Of a stretch of 64,000 nt of DNA, positions 1-8,462 are shown in pieces. The translations under genes and the position numbers were made by a program. This stretch comes from Xanthomonas bonasiae (lineage in GTDB: Bacteria > Pseudomonadota > Gammaproteobacteria > Xanthomonadales > Xanthomonadaceae): positions 124,001-188,000 of the forward strand of contig NZ_JAFIWB010000007.1 of the NCBI RefSeq assembly GCF_017163705.1. Reading direction: 5' to 3'. Within the stretch, counting starts at the first letter, position 1. Every line of letters begins with the position of its first letter. Under the pieces are notes generated by a model. The model worked only from the letters and a program-made list of their open reading frames with translations, was not told the origin of the DNA and did not search any database.

Positions 1-1808
1 TTGACCGACACGTAACGGGCGAAGAAGTGCTGCAGCACCGCGCCGAGCAGGAACGCGCCGCTGCCTTCGAACGCGCTGTCCTCGCAGGTCAGGGTGATCT
101 CCAGGCCGCGACCGAAGGTGATCGGGCCCGGCGCCGGGATGCGGCGCACGATCGGCTGCGCGCGCACCTGCTTGATGCCTTCGATCTGGCGCAACGCTGC
201 GGCGTCGAACGGATCGCAGTAGAGCGTCAGCATCTCGCGCAGCGCGGCGGCGCCGTCCTGGCCGTCCTCGAACAGCGACAGATAGTTCAGCTGCAGGTGG
301 CTGAGCAGGCGCCACGCGGTGGCGCCGTCGCTCAGCGCCGGGCGCGGCTTGGTCGGTCCGGCCACGCAGCGCACGCTGTGCACCGGCGCGCCGGCGTCCA
401 TGGTGAAATCGGTGGCGCCCTTGCCCACCGGCATGTGCAACGGCAGGTCGCGGTTGCTGCACAGCAGCTGCAGGCCGAGCTGGCGCAGGGAGGTGGCGTA
501 GGCGCCGTCGTCGGCATCGACCAGGCTCACGTAGACCTCGCTGCCGACGTAGCTGGAGCGCGCGCCCTGGCGGCGCTGGCGTGCCGACAGCAGGCGCGGC
601 TCGCGGCGCATGGTGTAGAACGCGCCGTGGCGCGCGTGCCAGGTATGCGCGTCGCCGCCATAGAACGGCAGGAAGCGCTGCTCCGGTTCCTGGCGGTCGC
701 CGAAGCCTTCGACGTCGCCCAGGCTGTGGATCTCGAAATCCATCGGCCGGGTGCGGTCGGCGAGCACGTGGTATTCGGTCTTGCCCGGCGCCAGGTGCAG
801 GCGGTCGGCGCGGCGCGGGAACAGGTTGATCGCCGGCGTGCAGAACAGGCGGAAGTTGTCCGCGCTCACCGCCTGCGCCAGGCTGGGCACGCTGCGCTCC
901 AGCAGCACCACGATCTCGAAACCGGTGCCGTGCAGCCGCCGCAGCGCCGCGCGCAATCCGCCCAGTTCGGCGAACAGGAAGCGCTGCGGGCAGGCGAAGT
1001 ATTCCTGCAGCAGGCGGTAGCCGCTGAACGCGCGGCCGTCGTACGGCACCAGCGCCTCGTCGTCGGCGAAGCCGCGCGCGCGCAGGTCGCTGCGGCCGCG
1101 CTGCAGCTCCACGCTCGCGCCGGCCGCGTCCTGGCCGCGGACCACGAAGCCGGCGGCGTGGCCGAGCAGTTGTTCGTACAGGCGCGTGGGCAGGTCGTCG
1201 GTGCCGGCCAGGAACAGCGGCAGCGCGTCCAGCGCCAGCATGTTCGCCTGCACCCCGGCCAGCGTTTCGAAACGCAGGCGCAATGCGGCGCGCACCGGCT
1301 TGGCCGCGGCCTGTGCCGGCGGCAGGCCGATTCCGGCCGCGGCGATCGCCGCCGGCGTGTCCAGGTACTTGGCCTCGCGCAGCGCCAGCGGCCACAGCGT
1401 CAGCGCATGCGCGGTGCGGTATTCGCAGGCGGTGCGCTCGCCGCCGGCGACCAGGCTGCGCAGCGCGGTGTGGCGCGGCACGGTATGGCCGGCGGCCAAC
1501 GCGCTTTCCTTCAGCTCCGGCTGCAGCTGCACCACCGCCATCGACGGCATCGGCGTCAGGTAGTGCGGGTACACCATCTGCAACAGGTGCTGGGTGAACA
1601 CCGGATACTGCGCGTCGAGCTTGAGCTGCACGCGCGCGGCCATGAACGCGAAGCCTTCCAGCAGGCGCTCCACGTACGGGTCGGCGCACTCGAAGCCTTC
1701 CAGGCCCAGGCGTCCGGCGATCTTCGGGAACTCGCGCGCGAATTCGCCGCCCATCTCGCGCACGTGCTGCAGTTCGCGGTTGTAGTAGCCGAGCAGGCGC
1801 GGATCCAT
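1..1808 (-). CDS. tssF: TssF, type VI secretion baseplate protein (3' end cut by window edge)
   Basis: The minus strand reads open from an ATG at 1808 to the window edge, giving about 602 residues that begin MDPRLLGYYNRELQHVREMG. This is the typical start of the TssF/VasA/ImpG family. Family members are roughly 590-630 residues, so only a short C-terminal tail should be missing. TssF forms the baseplate wedge of the type VI secretion machine with TssG and TssE and acts at the cytoplasmic side of the membrane complex. Its ATG shares one base with the TGA of tssE (TGATG), which suggests translational coupling in one operon. tssG and clpV would be expected just outside the window. A long plus-strand reading frame over the same region is only a high-GC shadow. 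Confidence 0.93.
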   Translation of the reverse strand, partial: MDPRLLGYYNRELQHVREMGGEFAREFPKIAGRLGLEGFECADPYVERLLEGFAFMAARVQLKLDAQYPVFTQHLLQMVYPHYLTPMPSMAVVQLQPELKESALAAGHTVPRHTALRSLVAGGERTACEYRTAHALTLWPLALREAKYLDTPAAIAAAGIGLPPAQAAAKPVRAALRLRFETLAGVQANMLALDALPLFLAGTDDLPTRLYEQLLGHAAGFVVRGQDAAGASVELQRGRSDLRARGFADDEALVPYDGRAFSGYRLLQEYFACPQRFLFAELGGLRAALRRLHGTGFEIVVLLERSVPSLAQAVSADNFRLFCTPAINLFPRRADRLHLAPGKTEYHVLADRTRPMDFEIHSLGDVEGFGDRQEPEQRFLPFYGGDAHTWHARHGAFYTMRREPRLLSARQRRQGARSSYVGSEVYVSLVDADDGAYATSLRQLGLQLLCSNRDLPLHMPVGKGATDFTMDAGAPVHSVRCVAGPTKPRPALSDGATAWRLLSHLQLNYLSLFEDGQDGAAALREMLTLYCDPFDAAALRQIEGIKQVRAQPIVRRIPAPGPITFGRGLEITLTCEDSAFEGSGAFLLGAVLQHFFARYVSV

Positions 1809-2311
1809 CAGGCGTAGCCCTCGCTGACGTCCAGGCGCCCGGTCTCCAGGTCCAGCTCGGTCTTCAGGTACAGGTTCAGCGGCAGCGGCTGCGCCCACAT
1901 CTCCGATTCGATGAAGAACACCAGCGAGCGCCGGTCCATGCGCCGTGCGTCGGCCTGCACGGTGACACGCAGGGTGTCGGCGATCAGCCGCGGCTCGAAC
2001 GCCAGGATCGCCTCGCGCAGGCGCAGCTGCAGCGCCGCCGCGTCGATGCCGGACATGGCCACGCCGGCCAGGTCGGGGATGCCGAAATTGAGCACCGAAC
2101 GGCGCACTTCCGGATACGCGTCCAGCGACTGGTCGGTGGCCAGGTTGACGCAGTTCAGCAGCCACGACAGGTCGCGCATCACGCACTCGCGCAGGCGCGC
2201 GGCGGAGATGACCCGCTTGTCGCGGCTCTCCTCCTGGCGCAGCGGCTCGTCGTCGCTGAGCCGGTCCAGCAGCGAGGGCTGCAGGCGTTCCTGGGTGGTG
2301 AGTTCGGCCAT
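1808..2311 (-). CDS. tssE: TssE, type VI secretion baseplate (gp25-like) protein
   Basis: This 167-residue protein belongs to the gp25-like lysozyme-fold family (TssE/ImpF/HsiF). It contains the conserved stretch SVLNFGIPDLAG and the closing portion in which an Arg-rich segment leads into a beta strand with FFIESEMWAQP. Known members form part of the T6SS baseplate wedge that initiates sheath polymerisation. The start was placed at the ATG at 2311 (MAELTTQERL), because upstream in-frame codons lie inside the preceding tagJ gene and give an unnatural Cys/Arg-rich extension. The gene begins 13 bases after the tagJ stop and its stop overlaps the tssF start, consistent with operon expression. Confidence 0.92.
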   Translation of the reverse strand: MAELTTQERLQPSLLDRLSDDEPLRQEESRDKRVISAARLRECVMRDLSWLLNCVNLATDQSLDAYPEVRRSVLNFGIPDLAGVAMSGIDAAALQLRLREAILAFEPRLIADTLRVTVQADARRMDRRSLVFFIESEMWAQPLPLNLYLKTELDLETGRLDVSEGYA

Positions 2312-2324
2312 CGCAGCGCTGCGC

Positions 2325-3116
2325 TCAGGCCGGGTCGAACAGGATCTGGCGCACGTCGAGCAACGCGTGTTCGCCGGCATCGGTGGCCCACACGCGCTGG
2401 CCCAGGCCGACGTCGCCGTCGCGGCCGCTCCAGTCGGTGCGCCGCGCCAGCAGCAGCTGGCCGTCGTCGCTGCGCTCGGTACCGGGGTAGCGCACCGGCA
2501 CGAAGCCGAACGCCTCGCCGCCGTTGCGCCAGGTCACCGCGACCGGCGCCCACAGCATGTCGCGCAGGTCGGCCGGGGCTTCGAAACGCAACGCCTGCAC
2601 CTGCGCGAACGGCACCCAGGCGTAGCCGCCGTTGACCACCAGTTCCAGGCACGGGCCGAAGCGCGGATCGGCATCGGCGATCCACGCGAAACGCGTGTCG
2701 TCGAGCTCGCCGGCGCTGGTCGGGGCCTGCTCGAACGCCTGCGCGCGCAGGTCGGCGGCCTGCGCGGTAGCGCCTTCGGCCGACAGCCGCAGCGCCTGCA
2801 GCAGCAGCGCCAGCCACGGCTCGGGCGCGCCGAGCACGGTCGGCAAGGCCTGCCCGGCGAACACCGCCGCGCGCTGGCGCTCGGCCTGCACGGTGATCGC
2901 ATAGGTGGCGGCGAGCGCCGCATTGTCGGCATCGAGTTCGCGACAGGCGTCGAGCTGGGCGCGGGCGCGGTCCCATTGGCCGAGCACCGCCAGCAGTTGG
3001 AACAGGAACACGCGCTGGCGCGCGTCGGCCGGATGCTGGCGCACGCGTTGGGTCAGCAGTTTCAGCGCTTCGTCCGGACGCCCGTGACGCAGCAGCAGTT
3101 CGGGAGTGGTGTCCAT
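2325..3116 (-). CDS. tagJ: TagJ/ImpE-family T6SS accessory protein
   Basis: This 263-residue protein has an N-terminal helical, TPR-like portion (residues about 1-130, with Ala/Leu-rich repeats such as GRPDEALKLLTQRV). The C-terminal domain is typical of the ImpE/SciE family (FAWIADADPRFGPCLELVVNG). In Pseudomonas the homologue HsiE1/TagJ binds the ClpV ATPase and the sheath protein TssB and modulates sheath recycling; it is an accessory component, not a core one. Here it lies between hcp and tssE in the same orientation, as in other systems that carry this accessory gene. Family assignment is from sequence; the partner interactions are inferred from homologues. Confidence 0.88.
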   Translation of the reverse strand: MDTTPELLLRHGRPDEALKLLTQRVRQHPADARQRVFLFQLLAVLGQWDRARAQLDACRELDADNAALAATYAITVQAERQRAAVFAGQALPTVLGAPEPWLALLLQALRLSAEGATAQAADLRAQAFEQAPTSAGELDDTRFAWIADADPRFGPCLELVVNGGYAWVPFAQVQALRFEAPADLRDMLWAPVAVTWRNGGEAFGFVPVRYPGTERSDDGQLLLARRTDWSGRDGDVGLGQRVWATDAGEHALLDVRQILFDPA

Positions 3117-3142
3117 GGCCTGTCCGCACGAAGGGAATGTGC

Positions 3143-3165
3143 GGCGCCGTCGCGACGACGGCGCC
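3143..3165 (-). terminator. GC-rich hairpin downstream of hcp (attenuator or 3' stabiliser)
   Basis: A perfect 10-bp stem, GGCGCCGTCG (3143-3152) against CGACGGCGCC (3156-3165), closes a 3-base loop. It begins 32 bases after the hcp stop and ends 26 bases before the tagJ start, on the transcribed (minus) side. No U-tract follows, so it looks more like an mRNA-stabilising or partially terminating element than a full terminator. Confidence 0.5.
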
Positions 3166-3197
3166 GGGGTGCGAGGCGGCCGCAGCCGCCGCCGCGG

Positions 3198-3701
3198 TCA
3201 GGCCTTGGCCACGCCCTGGATGTCGTAGGTGAATTCCTTCGCCCCGCCCTGCGCCGTGCCCTTGTCGTCCTGCGGCTGGAAGCTGTACTTGAACTTGCCG
3301 AAGTGCAGGGTCAGGTTCTCGGTCAGGCGATCCTCGCCACCCGAGCCGCCGGTGGACAGCGAGGTAACCAGCACGCCTTCGCTCAGTTCCAGGGTCAGGA
3401 AGTCGGTCTGCTCGCCGGTGGCGTTGGTCACGTACAGCCACGCATTCTCCACGCGCGCGCCGGTGCACACGGCATCCAGCAACGCGTTGGAGCAGCCGTC
3501 GACGTACTTGGTGATGGAGATGTCCTGGATGTGCGCCTTGCCGCCGCTGGCCGAACCGCCACCGGTGTGCAGGTCGCCGGAATTGCTCGCGCCCCACGAC
3601 CAGGCCAGGATCGGCACCTCGCCCTTGTGCTTCTTGTGGTTGGACGCGCCTTCGATCTTGACCTTGCCGCTGCCGAACTTGATATGCATGTCGAACGCCA
3701 T
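3198..3701 (-). CDS. hcp: Hcp (TssD), type VI secretion tube protein
   Basis: This 167-residue protein is a full-length Hcp1-family member. It starts MAFDMHIKFGSGKVKIEGAS and contains the family block IQDISITKYVDGCSNALLDA. Hcp hexamers stack inside the TssBC sheath to form the secreted inner tube and carry small effectors. The ATG at 3701 has a clear ribosome-binding sequence (GAGGAGCAG just upstream). It lies 92 bases downstream of tssC and is followed by a strong hairpin before tagJ. Both gaps are unusual in an otherwise tightly packed operon, and the position fits separate control of the most abundant component. It appears to be a structural Hcp, with no C-terminal effector extension. Confidence 0.96.
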   Translation of the reverse strand: MAFDMHIKFGSGKVKIEGASNHKKHKGEVPILAWSWGASNSGDLHTGGGSASGGKAHIQDISITKYVDGCSNALLDAVCTGARVENAWLYVTNATGEQTDFLTLELSEGVLVTSLSTGGSGGEDRLTENLTLHFGKFKYSFQPQDDKGTAQGGAKEFTYDIQGVAKA

Positions 3702-3793
3702 GGAACTGCTCCTCTAGTGAAAAACGGACAACGATGGGTCGGCGCGCGGCGCGCATCGCCTGCGCGCCGGGGCCGTGGCACGGTGGCGCCGGG

Positions 3794-5287
3794 TCAGGCC
3801 TTGGCCGCCGACGGCAGCCGCGACACCAGTCGCAGCGACACGGTCAGCCCTTCCAGCTGGTAATGCGGTTTCAGGAAGAACTTGGAGGTGTAGTAGCCGG
3901 GCGCGCCCTCCACTTCCTCCACCACCACCTCGGCCGCGGCCAGCGGCTTGCGCGCCTTGGTGTCTTCGCTGGAGTTGGACGGATCGCCGTCGATGTACTG
4001 GGTGATCCAGCGGGTCAGCCACGCCTGCATTTGCTCGCGATCGCTGAACGAGCCGATCTTGTCGCGCACGATGCACTTCAGGTAATGCGCGAAGCGGCAG
4101 CAGGCGAACATGTACGGCAGGCGCGCGCCGAGTGCGGCGTTGGCGGTGGCATCCGGATCGTCGTACTCGTCGGGCTTGTTCAGCGACTGCGCGCTGATGA
4201 AGGCGGCCATGTCCGAGTTCTTGCGATGCACCAGCGGCATCAGCCCCATCTTGTCCAGTTCGGCCGAGCGGCGGTCGGTGATCGCCACCTCGGTCGGGCA
4301 CTTCATGTCCACGCCGCCGTCGTCGGTGGGGAAGGTGTGCGTGGGCAGGCCCTCGACCGCGCCGCCGGACTCGATGCCGCGGATCCGCGAACACCAGCCG
4401 TACTGCTTGAACGAGCGGTTGATGTTCACCGCCATCGCATAGGCCGCGTTCTGCCAGGTGTACTTGGCCGAATCGGCGCCGGTGGTCTCTTCCTCGAAAT
4501 CGAACTCTTCCACCGGATTGGTCGATGCGCCGTACGGCAGCCGCGACAGCGTGCGCGGCATCGCCAGGCCGATGTACTTGGAATCCTCCGACTCGCGCAG
4601 CGAACGCCATGCGGCGTAGTCTGGCGTGGAGAAGATCTTGGCCAGGTCGCGCGGGTTGGACAGCTCGTTCCAGTTGTCCATGCCCATCAGCTTGGGCGCG
4701 GCCGCGGAGATGAACGGCGCGTGCGCGGCGGCGGCGACCTGGGCGATGCCGTTGAGCAATTCCACGTCCGGCGGGCTGTTGTCGAAGTAGTAGTCGCCGA
4801 CCAGGCAGCCGTACGGCTCGCCGCCGAGCTGGCCGTATTCCTGCTCGTAGACCTTCTTGAAGATCGGGCTCTGGTCCCAGGCGGTGCCCTTGTAGCGCTT
4901 GAGCACCTTGCCCAACTCCTTCTTGGAGATGTTGAGCACGCGGATCTTCAGCTGCTGGTCGCTCTCGGTGTTGTTGACCAGGTAGTGCAGGCCGCGCCAG
5001 GCGCCTTCCAGCTGCTGCATGTCGGCGTGGTGCAGGATGTGGTTGAGCTGCTCGCTGAGCTTGCGGTCGATCTCGGCGATGTAGGCCTTGATCGTCTGCG
5101 ACACGTCCTCGCTGACCACGTCGCTGCGGCTGAGCACCTGCTCGGCCAGCGTGCGCACCGCGGACTCCACTTCTTCCTTGGCGCGTTCGCTCTTGGGCTT
5201 GAACTCGCGGTTCAGCAGCGCGGCGAAATCGCCCGCCTCCAGAACCTGGTTACCGCTGCCGGCTTCGGCCAGTTGTTCGCTCGCCAT
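3794..5287 (-). CDS. tssC: TssC, type VI contractile sheath large subunit
   Basis: This 497-residue protein matches the VipB/ImpC/EvpB family over its full length. Recognisable blocks include LEGAWRGLHYLVNNTES, a central AMPRTLSRLPYG and the C-terminal FFLKPHYQLEGLTVSLRLVS. TssC heterodimerises with TssB to build the contractile sheath around the Hcp tube. The ATG at 5287 lies 3 bases after the tssB stop, the usual coupled arrangement that secures stoichiometric production. No truncation is seen. Confidence 0.97.
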   Translation of the reverse strand: MASEQLAEAGSGNQVLEAGDFAALLNREFKPKSERAKEEVESAVRTLAEQVLSRSDVVSEDVSQTIKAYIAEIDRKLSEQLNHILHHADMQQLEGAWRGLHYLVNNTESDQQLKIRVLNISKKELGKVLKRYKGTAWDQSPIFKKVYEQEYGQLGGEPYGCLVGDYYFDNSPPDVELLNGIAQVAAAAHAPFISAAAPKLMGMDNWNELSNPRDLAKIFSTPDYAAWRSLRESEDSKYIGLAMPRTLSRLPYGASTNPVEEFDFEEETTGADSAKYTWQNAAYAMAVNINRSFKQYGWCSRIRGIESGGAVEGLPTHTFPTDDGGVDMKCPTEVAITDRRSAELDKMGLMPLVHRKNSDMAAFISAQSLNKPDEYDDPDATANAALGARLPYMFACCRFAHYLKCIVRDKIGSFSDREQMQAWLTRWITQYIDGDPSNSSEDTKARKPLAAAEVVVEEVEGAPGYYTSKFFLKPHYQLEGLTVSLRLVSRLPSAAKA

Positions 5288-5290
5288 GGC

Positions 5291-5797
5291 TCAGCCCTCC
5301 TTCGGATCGGCGGGCTTGGCCGCCGAGACCAGCGACTGCAGCAGCGCCGGGTCGCGCAGCGCCTGCGCGATCAGGTTCTCGGCACCGGCCTTGCCGTCCA
5401 TGTAGGTGTCCAGGTTGGCGAGCTGGGTGCGCGCCTCCAGCAGCTTGGCCAGCGGCTCGACCTTGCGCGCGATCGCCGCCGGCGAGAAGTCGTCCATGCT
5501 CTCGAAGGTGATGTCCACCGCCAGCTCGCCTTCGCCGGTCAGCGTGTTGGGCACCTTGAACGTGGCGCGCGGGCGCATCGACTGCAGGCGGCTGTCGAAG
5601 TTGTCCACGTCGATCTCCAGCGCCTTGCGTTCCTCCAGCGACGGCAGCTCGCCGGCATTGGCGCCGGACAGGTCCGACATCACTCCCATCACGAACGGGA
5701 TCTGCACCTTCTTTTGCGCGCCGTAGACTTCCACGTCGTACTCGATCTGTACCCGTGGCGCCCGATTGCGCGCGATGAACTTCTGACTGTTTGCCAT
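5291..5797 (-). CDS. tssB: TssB, type VI contractile sheath small subunit
   Basis: This 168-residue VipA/ImpB-family protein starts MANSQKFIARNRAPRVQIEY and contains IPFVMGVMSDLSG, typical of the family. It pairs with TssC to form the sheath, and its N-terminal region in homologues contacts ClpV during disassembly. The start at 5797 is preceded by a purine-rich GGAGACGAGG ribosome-binding site. Longer in-frame readings upstream are Arg/Ala-rich and were rejected. It is the first gene of this T6SS transcript, with a 420-base non-coding region separating it from a divergent AraC-type regulator. Confidence 0.96.
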   Translation of the reverse strand: MANSQKFIARNRAPRVQIEYDVEVYGAQKKVQIPFVMGVMSDLSGANAGELPSLEERKALEIDVDNFDSRLQSMRPRATFKVPNTLTGEGELAVDITFESMDDFSPAAIARKVEPLAKLLEARTQLANLDTYMDGKAGAENLIAQALRDPALLQSLVSAAKPADPKEG

Positions 5798-6217
5798 TGC
5801 CTCGTCTCCGATTGAGCCTTTCGACCCGGCCCGCCGGCAACGCCGTGCAGGCCGGCCGCGCACCTGCCGCCGGTTGATCCCCGGGACGCCGACGCGAAAC
5901 GCCGGCGGCGCTCCCCCATCGCGCGCTGCCGCCGTTCCGCCTCCACGTTCCCCTTGCGCCGTCGGCGCGCGGGCAGATCGCCGCACACCGGGCATCGCAT
6001 GCCATGCGTGGCGCCGATCCCCTCGGCGCATCCCGCTGCACGGCGCTTTTCAGCGATGCGGCGAGTCTAGGAACGGCCCCGGCGGACCACCCGACATTTC
6101 GTCTCAGCGAAGGCCGCGTCTACGCCTGTGCACAAAGTGTGACGGCGGTGATGGCTTTGCCCCGCTTCTTCCGGTTGTACCGATGACAGGCCCCGGGGTG
6201 GGCCGCGACCGCCGCAG
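5798..6217. promoter_or_regulatory. Divergent control region between the T6SS operon and the AraC-type gene
   Basis: These 420 bases hold no convincing gene. They should contain the tssB promoter and that of the divergent regulator. The most visible local structure is the palindrome TGTGCACA (6127-6134), which is immediately followed by AAGTGTG, so CACA-AAG-TGTG is also an inverted repeat. I could not find a convincing sigma-54 -24/-12 element. Confidence 0.45.
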
Positions 6218-6739
6218 ATGACCACGATCCGTCGCATCACCGTACCGGCGCGCATGCCAACGCGCGCGCACCTCGCCGACGCCGGCGAACCGCTGTTGAT
6301 CGACCTGCTGGCCTATATCGAGGAGAACATCGGCGAACCGGAGTTGGGCGGCGAGATGCTGCTGGCCGCGTTCCCGCTGTCGCGCGCCACCTTGTACCGG
6401 CTGTTCCAGGCGCGCGGCGGCGTGGCCAGCTACATCCGCGAGCAGCGCCTGCGCACCGCGCACCGCTACCTGCAGCTGCACCCGCAGTGCAGCCTGACCT
6501 GGTTGTTGTACGAAATGGGCTTTGCCTCGGAACGGCAGTTCCAGCGCGCGTTCCAGGCCCGCTTCGGCATGTCGCCGGCGCAATGGCGCAAGGCGTGCCG
6601 CGCGGCGCCGTGCCAGCCCAGGGAGGAGCGTCGCGGCCCCTACATCCCGATGTGGCGGATCATCCGCGAACTGTGCCGCACCTCGATGGTGGACGATGCG
6701 CCGGTGTACGCGCCGGCGGAGCCGGCGACGGCGCAATAG
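6218..6739 (+). CDS. Small AraC-type transcriptional regulator divergent from the T6SS operon
   Basis: This 173-residue protein is essentially a lone AraC/XylS DNA-binding domain. Residues about 25-125 carry two helix-turn-helix units (LSRATLYRLFQARGG and the second-HTH signature MGFASERQFQRAFQARFGMS). There is no N-terminal cupin or sensor domain of the usual kind. The C-terminal tail of about 45 residues is not recognised. Such a single-domain regulator probably needs a partner or responds to abundance rather than to a bound ligand. Its position, facing tssB across a 420-base gap, suggests control of the secretion operon. This is inference from context. The first 15 residues are poorly supported, and an internal ATG at 6254 is an alternative start. 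Confidence 0.85.
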   Translation: MTTIRRITVPARMPTRAHLADAGEPLLIDLLAYIEENIGEPELGGEMLLAAFPLSRATLYRLFQARGGVASYIREQRLRTAHRYLQLHPQCSLTWLLYEMGFASERQFQRAFQARFGMSPAQWRKACRAAPCQPREERRGPYIPMWRIIRELCRTSMVDDAPVYAPAEPATAQ

Positions 6740-6760
6740 CCGCCGCCGCGCCGCGTTCCC

Positions 6761-6846
6761 TGTAGGAGCGGCTTCAGCCGCGACCGACACCGTCCCCGCG
6801 CGACCGTTCCCGGCAAGATCCTGTCGCGGCTGAAGCCGCTCCTACA
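6761..6846. repeat. REP pair forming a long hairpin
   Basis: Two 24-base REP copies lie in inverted orientation (6761-6784 and 6823-6846), are perfectly complementary and are separated by 38 bases. Each copy has its own small stem-loop with core GCGGC-TTCA-GCCGC. The pair lies between the convergent 3' ends of the AraC-type gene and the stress protein gene, a normal location for REP pairs, where they may stabilise or terminate transcripts. Confidence 0.9.
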
Positions 6847-6876
6847 GAACGCGCCGCCGCCGGCGCGTGTCCAACC

Positions 6877-7323
6877 TCAGCGAATCACCAACACCGGCAC
6901 CTGGCTGCGCGCCAGCACCTCGGCGGTCTGGCTGCCGAGCAGCACTCGGCTCATGCCGCGGCGGCCGTGCGAGGTCATCACGATCAGATCGCAGCGGTGC
7001 GAAGTGGCGATATCGATGATGCCCTCGGCCGGGTAGCGATCGAGCACATGGCAGCCGTGCGCGATCACGCCGGTGGCCTCGGCGGCGGCCAACGCCGGCG
7101 CCAGGATCTTCTGCGCGCCTTCTTCCCGGTCCTGCCGGTATTCGGGCGTGGCCTCGTAGCCCACGCTCCAGCCCATCGCGTCGTACATGCCCATCGCCCA
7201 GGGCTCGGACACGGTGACCACATCCACTTCCGCACCGAGCCTGGCGGCCAGCGCCAGGCCCTGCTGCAGCCCCTTGGCGGACAACTCGGAACCATCGATC
7301 GCAATCAGAATGCGCTGGTACAT
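6877..7323 (-). CDS. Universal stress protein, UspA family
   Basis: This 148-residue protein starts MYQRILIAIDGSELSAKGL and ends with the ATP-loop region TSHGRRGMSRVLLGSQ followed by VPVLVIR. The loop follows the G-x2-G-x9-G(S/T) pattern of ATP-binding Usp proteins, except that the first glycine is Thr. Members bind ATP in the cytoplasm and help survival in stasis or low oxygen. The start at 7323 was chosen for its match to the family's N-terminal beta strand. An FNR/Anr-like box lies about 70 bases upstream (7393-7406), suggesting induction at low oxygen. The exact physiological role is unknown. Confidence 0.92.
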   Translation of the reverse strand: MYQRILIAIDGSELSAKGLQQGLALAARLGAEVDVVTVSEPWAMGMYDAMGWSVGYEATPEYRQDREEGAQKILAPALAAAEATGVIAHGCHVLDRYPAEGIIDIATSHRCDLIVMTSHGRRGMSRVLLGSQTAEVLARSQVPVLVIR

Positions 7324-7392
7324 CTGCGTGCTCCGGTAACGCCGCTTGCAGCGGCATGGGTCCCATTGGACACCCGGCGTGGACGCCGCGCC

Positions 7393-7406
7393 TTGACCCG
7401 GATCAA
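7393..7406 (-). promoter_or_regulatory. FNR/Anr-type box upstream of the uspA-like gene
   Basis: TTGACCCGGATCAA matches the FNR-family consensus TTGAT-N4-ATCAA with one mismatch. Its centre is about 76 bases upstream of the ATG at 7323. A class II promoter (box centred at -41.5) would start transcription near 7358, and a weak -10-like TCCAAT lies at 7365-7370 on the same strand. The box overlaps the stop codon of the acetyltransferase gene. Confidence 0.5.
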
Positions 7407-7969
7407 TTTCCGGGCGATCGCGGCGCCAGCGCGCGTGCCGGATTGCCGGCCACGCGCGCGCCGGCAGGCACGTCGCGGGTGACCACGCTGCCCGCACCGA
7501 TCACCGCATCGTCGCCGATCGTCACCCCGGGCAGCACGATCGCCCCGCCGCCGATCCACACGTTGCGGCCGATCGTCAGCGGCCGGCCGAATTCCAGCCC
7601 GGCCGCACGCTGCGCCGCATCGCGCGGATGGTCGGCCGCATACAGCTGCACCGCCGGCCCGATCTGCGTGCCGGCGCCGATGCTGACCTTGCACACGTCC
7701 AGGATCACGCAATTGAAGTTGAGGAACACGTCCTCGCCGAGGAAGACGTTGTAGCCGTAGTCGCAATGGAACGGCGGCCGCACCACCGCCCCGCGCCCGA
7801 CCGCGCCCAACCGCTCGGCCAGCAACGCACGCCGCGTCGCCGGCGGTTCGGCCAGCGCCGCGTTGTAGCGCACCATCCACGCCTTGGCCGCGGCCTGGTC
7901 GGCCTGCAACTGCGCATCGCCGGGCCGGTACGGTTCGCCGGCCAGCATCTTGTCTTTCTCGCTACGCAT
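7403..7969 (-). CDS. Sugar O-acetyltransferase, maltose acetyltransferase/NodL type
   Basis: This 188-residue protein has the Maa domain at residues about 1-60 ([16 protein letters not shown]) followed by left-handed beta-helix hexapeptide repeats ([20 protein letters not shown], then [18 protein letters not shown]). The likely catalytic His is in LYAADHPRD. Members transfer acetyl from acetyl-CoA to hydroxyls of sugars in the cytoplasm. The ATG at 7969 has a strong GGGAGGACAGG ribosome-binding site; a longer reading upstream was rejected. Natural substrates for the family are often unclear. It lies upstream of the stress gene in the same direction, about 79 bases apart. Confidence 0.9.
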   Translation of the reverse strand: MRSEKDKMLAGEPYRPGDAQLQADQAAAKAWMVRYNAALAEPPATRRALLAERLGAVGRGAVVRPPFHCDYGYNVFLGEDVFLNFNCVILDVCKVSIGAGTQIGPAVQLYAADHPRDAAQRAAGLEFGRPLTIGRNVWIGGGAIVLPGVTIGDDAVIGAGSVVTRDVPAGARVAGNPARALAPRSPGN

Positions 7970-8102
7970 CCTGTCCTCCCAGGCGGTGTGGAAGGCGCAT
8001 GATCGCATCGACCGCGACACCTGCGTTGTGATGCCCTCGCCGCATGGGCAATACTTTCTGCACTGCAGCCGGCCGGCGACCTGATCGTCATTGGGTGATC
8101 GC

Positions 8103-8462
8103 ATGAAACTTCGCCTTTTCTGCCTGGCCACCCTCCTCGCGATGTTGTTCGGCACGCCGGTCCATGCCACGTCGACGCTTGCGTTCGAAGGCGGCGGCTA
8201 CAGCATGACGTTCGAGATCGGCCACACCGATCGTCCGGTGATCGCCAGTATCCATTTCTACGAACCGGGCGACACCAAGGGTGTCGTATTGCGCGAGAGT
8301 TTCCAGGTGAGGACCTTCGACACCAAGCGCAAACAGCTGCGGCTCGTCTACAGCGGCCGCGACCAGCGCGTGCCTCCCTTCACGCTGGTGGTGCATGCCA
8401 ATACGTCGACACTGTCGATCGGAGGCAAACGCATCGCGTCCACCTTCAGTTGGGAGATGTAG
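8103..8462 (+). CDS. Small exported protein of unknown function
   Basis: This is a 119-residue protein whose N-terminus ([17 protein letters not shown], cut probable after VHA) is a clear Sec signal peptide. The mature part is about 95 residues and probably beta-rich, with [19 protein letters not shown] near its start. I do not recognise the family. The ATG at 8103 was preferred over an upstream TTG because it places the signal peptide at the terminus. It is divergent from the acetyltransferase gene with a 133-base gap and stands alone upstream of the M61 peptidase. Confidence 0.65.
   Translation: MKLRLFCLATLLAMLFGTPVHATSTLAFEGGGYSMTFEIGHTDRPVIASIHFYEPGDTKGVVLRESFQVRTFDTKRKQLRLVYSGRDQRVPPFTLVVHANTSTLSIGGKRIASTFSWEM

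Noticed and set aside
27-1817. Long plus-strand open frame (596 codons) over the tssF region
   Set aside because: Its sequence is Ala/Arg/Gln/His-rich with no domain; the minus strand encodes full TssF motifs.
5798-6217. Sigma-54 promoter for the T6SS operon
   Set aside because: No TGGCAC-N5-TTGC-like pair found on the proper strand.
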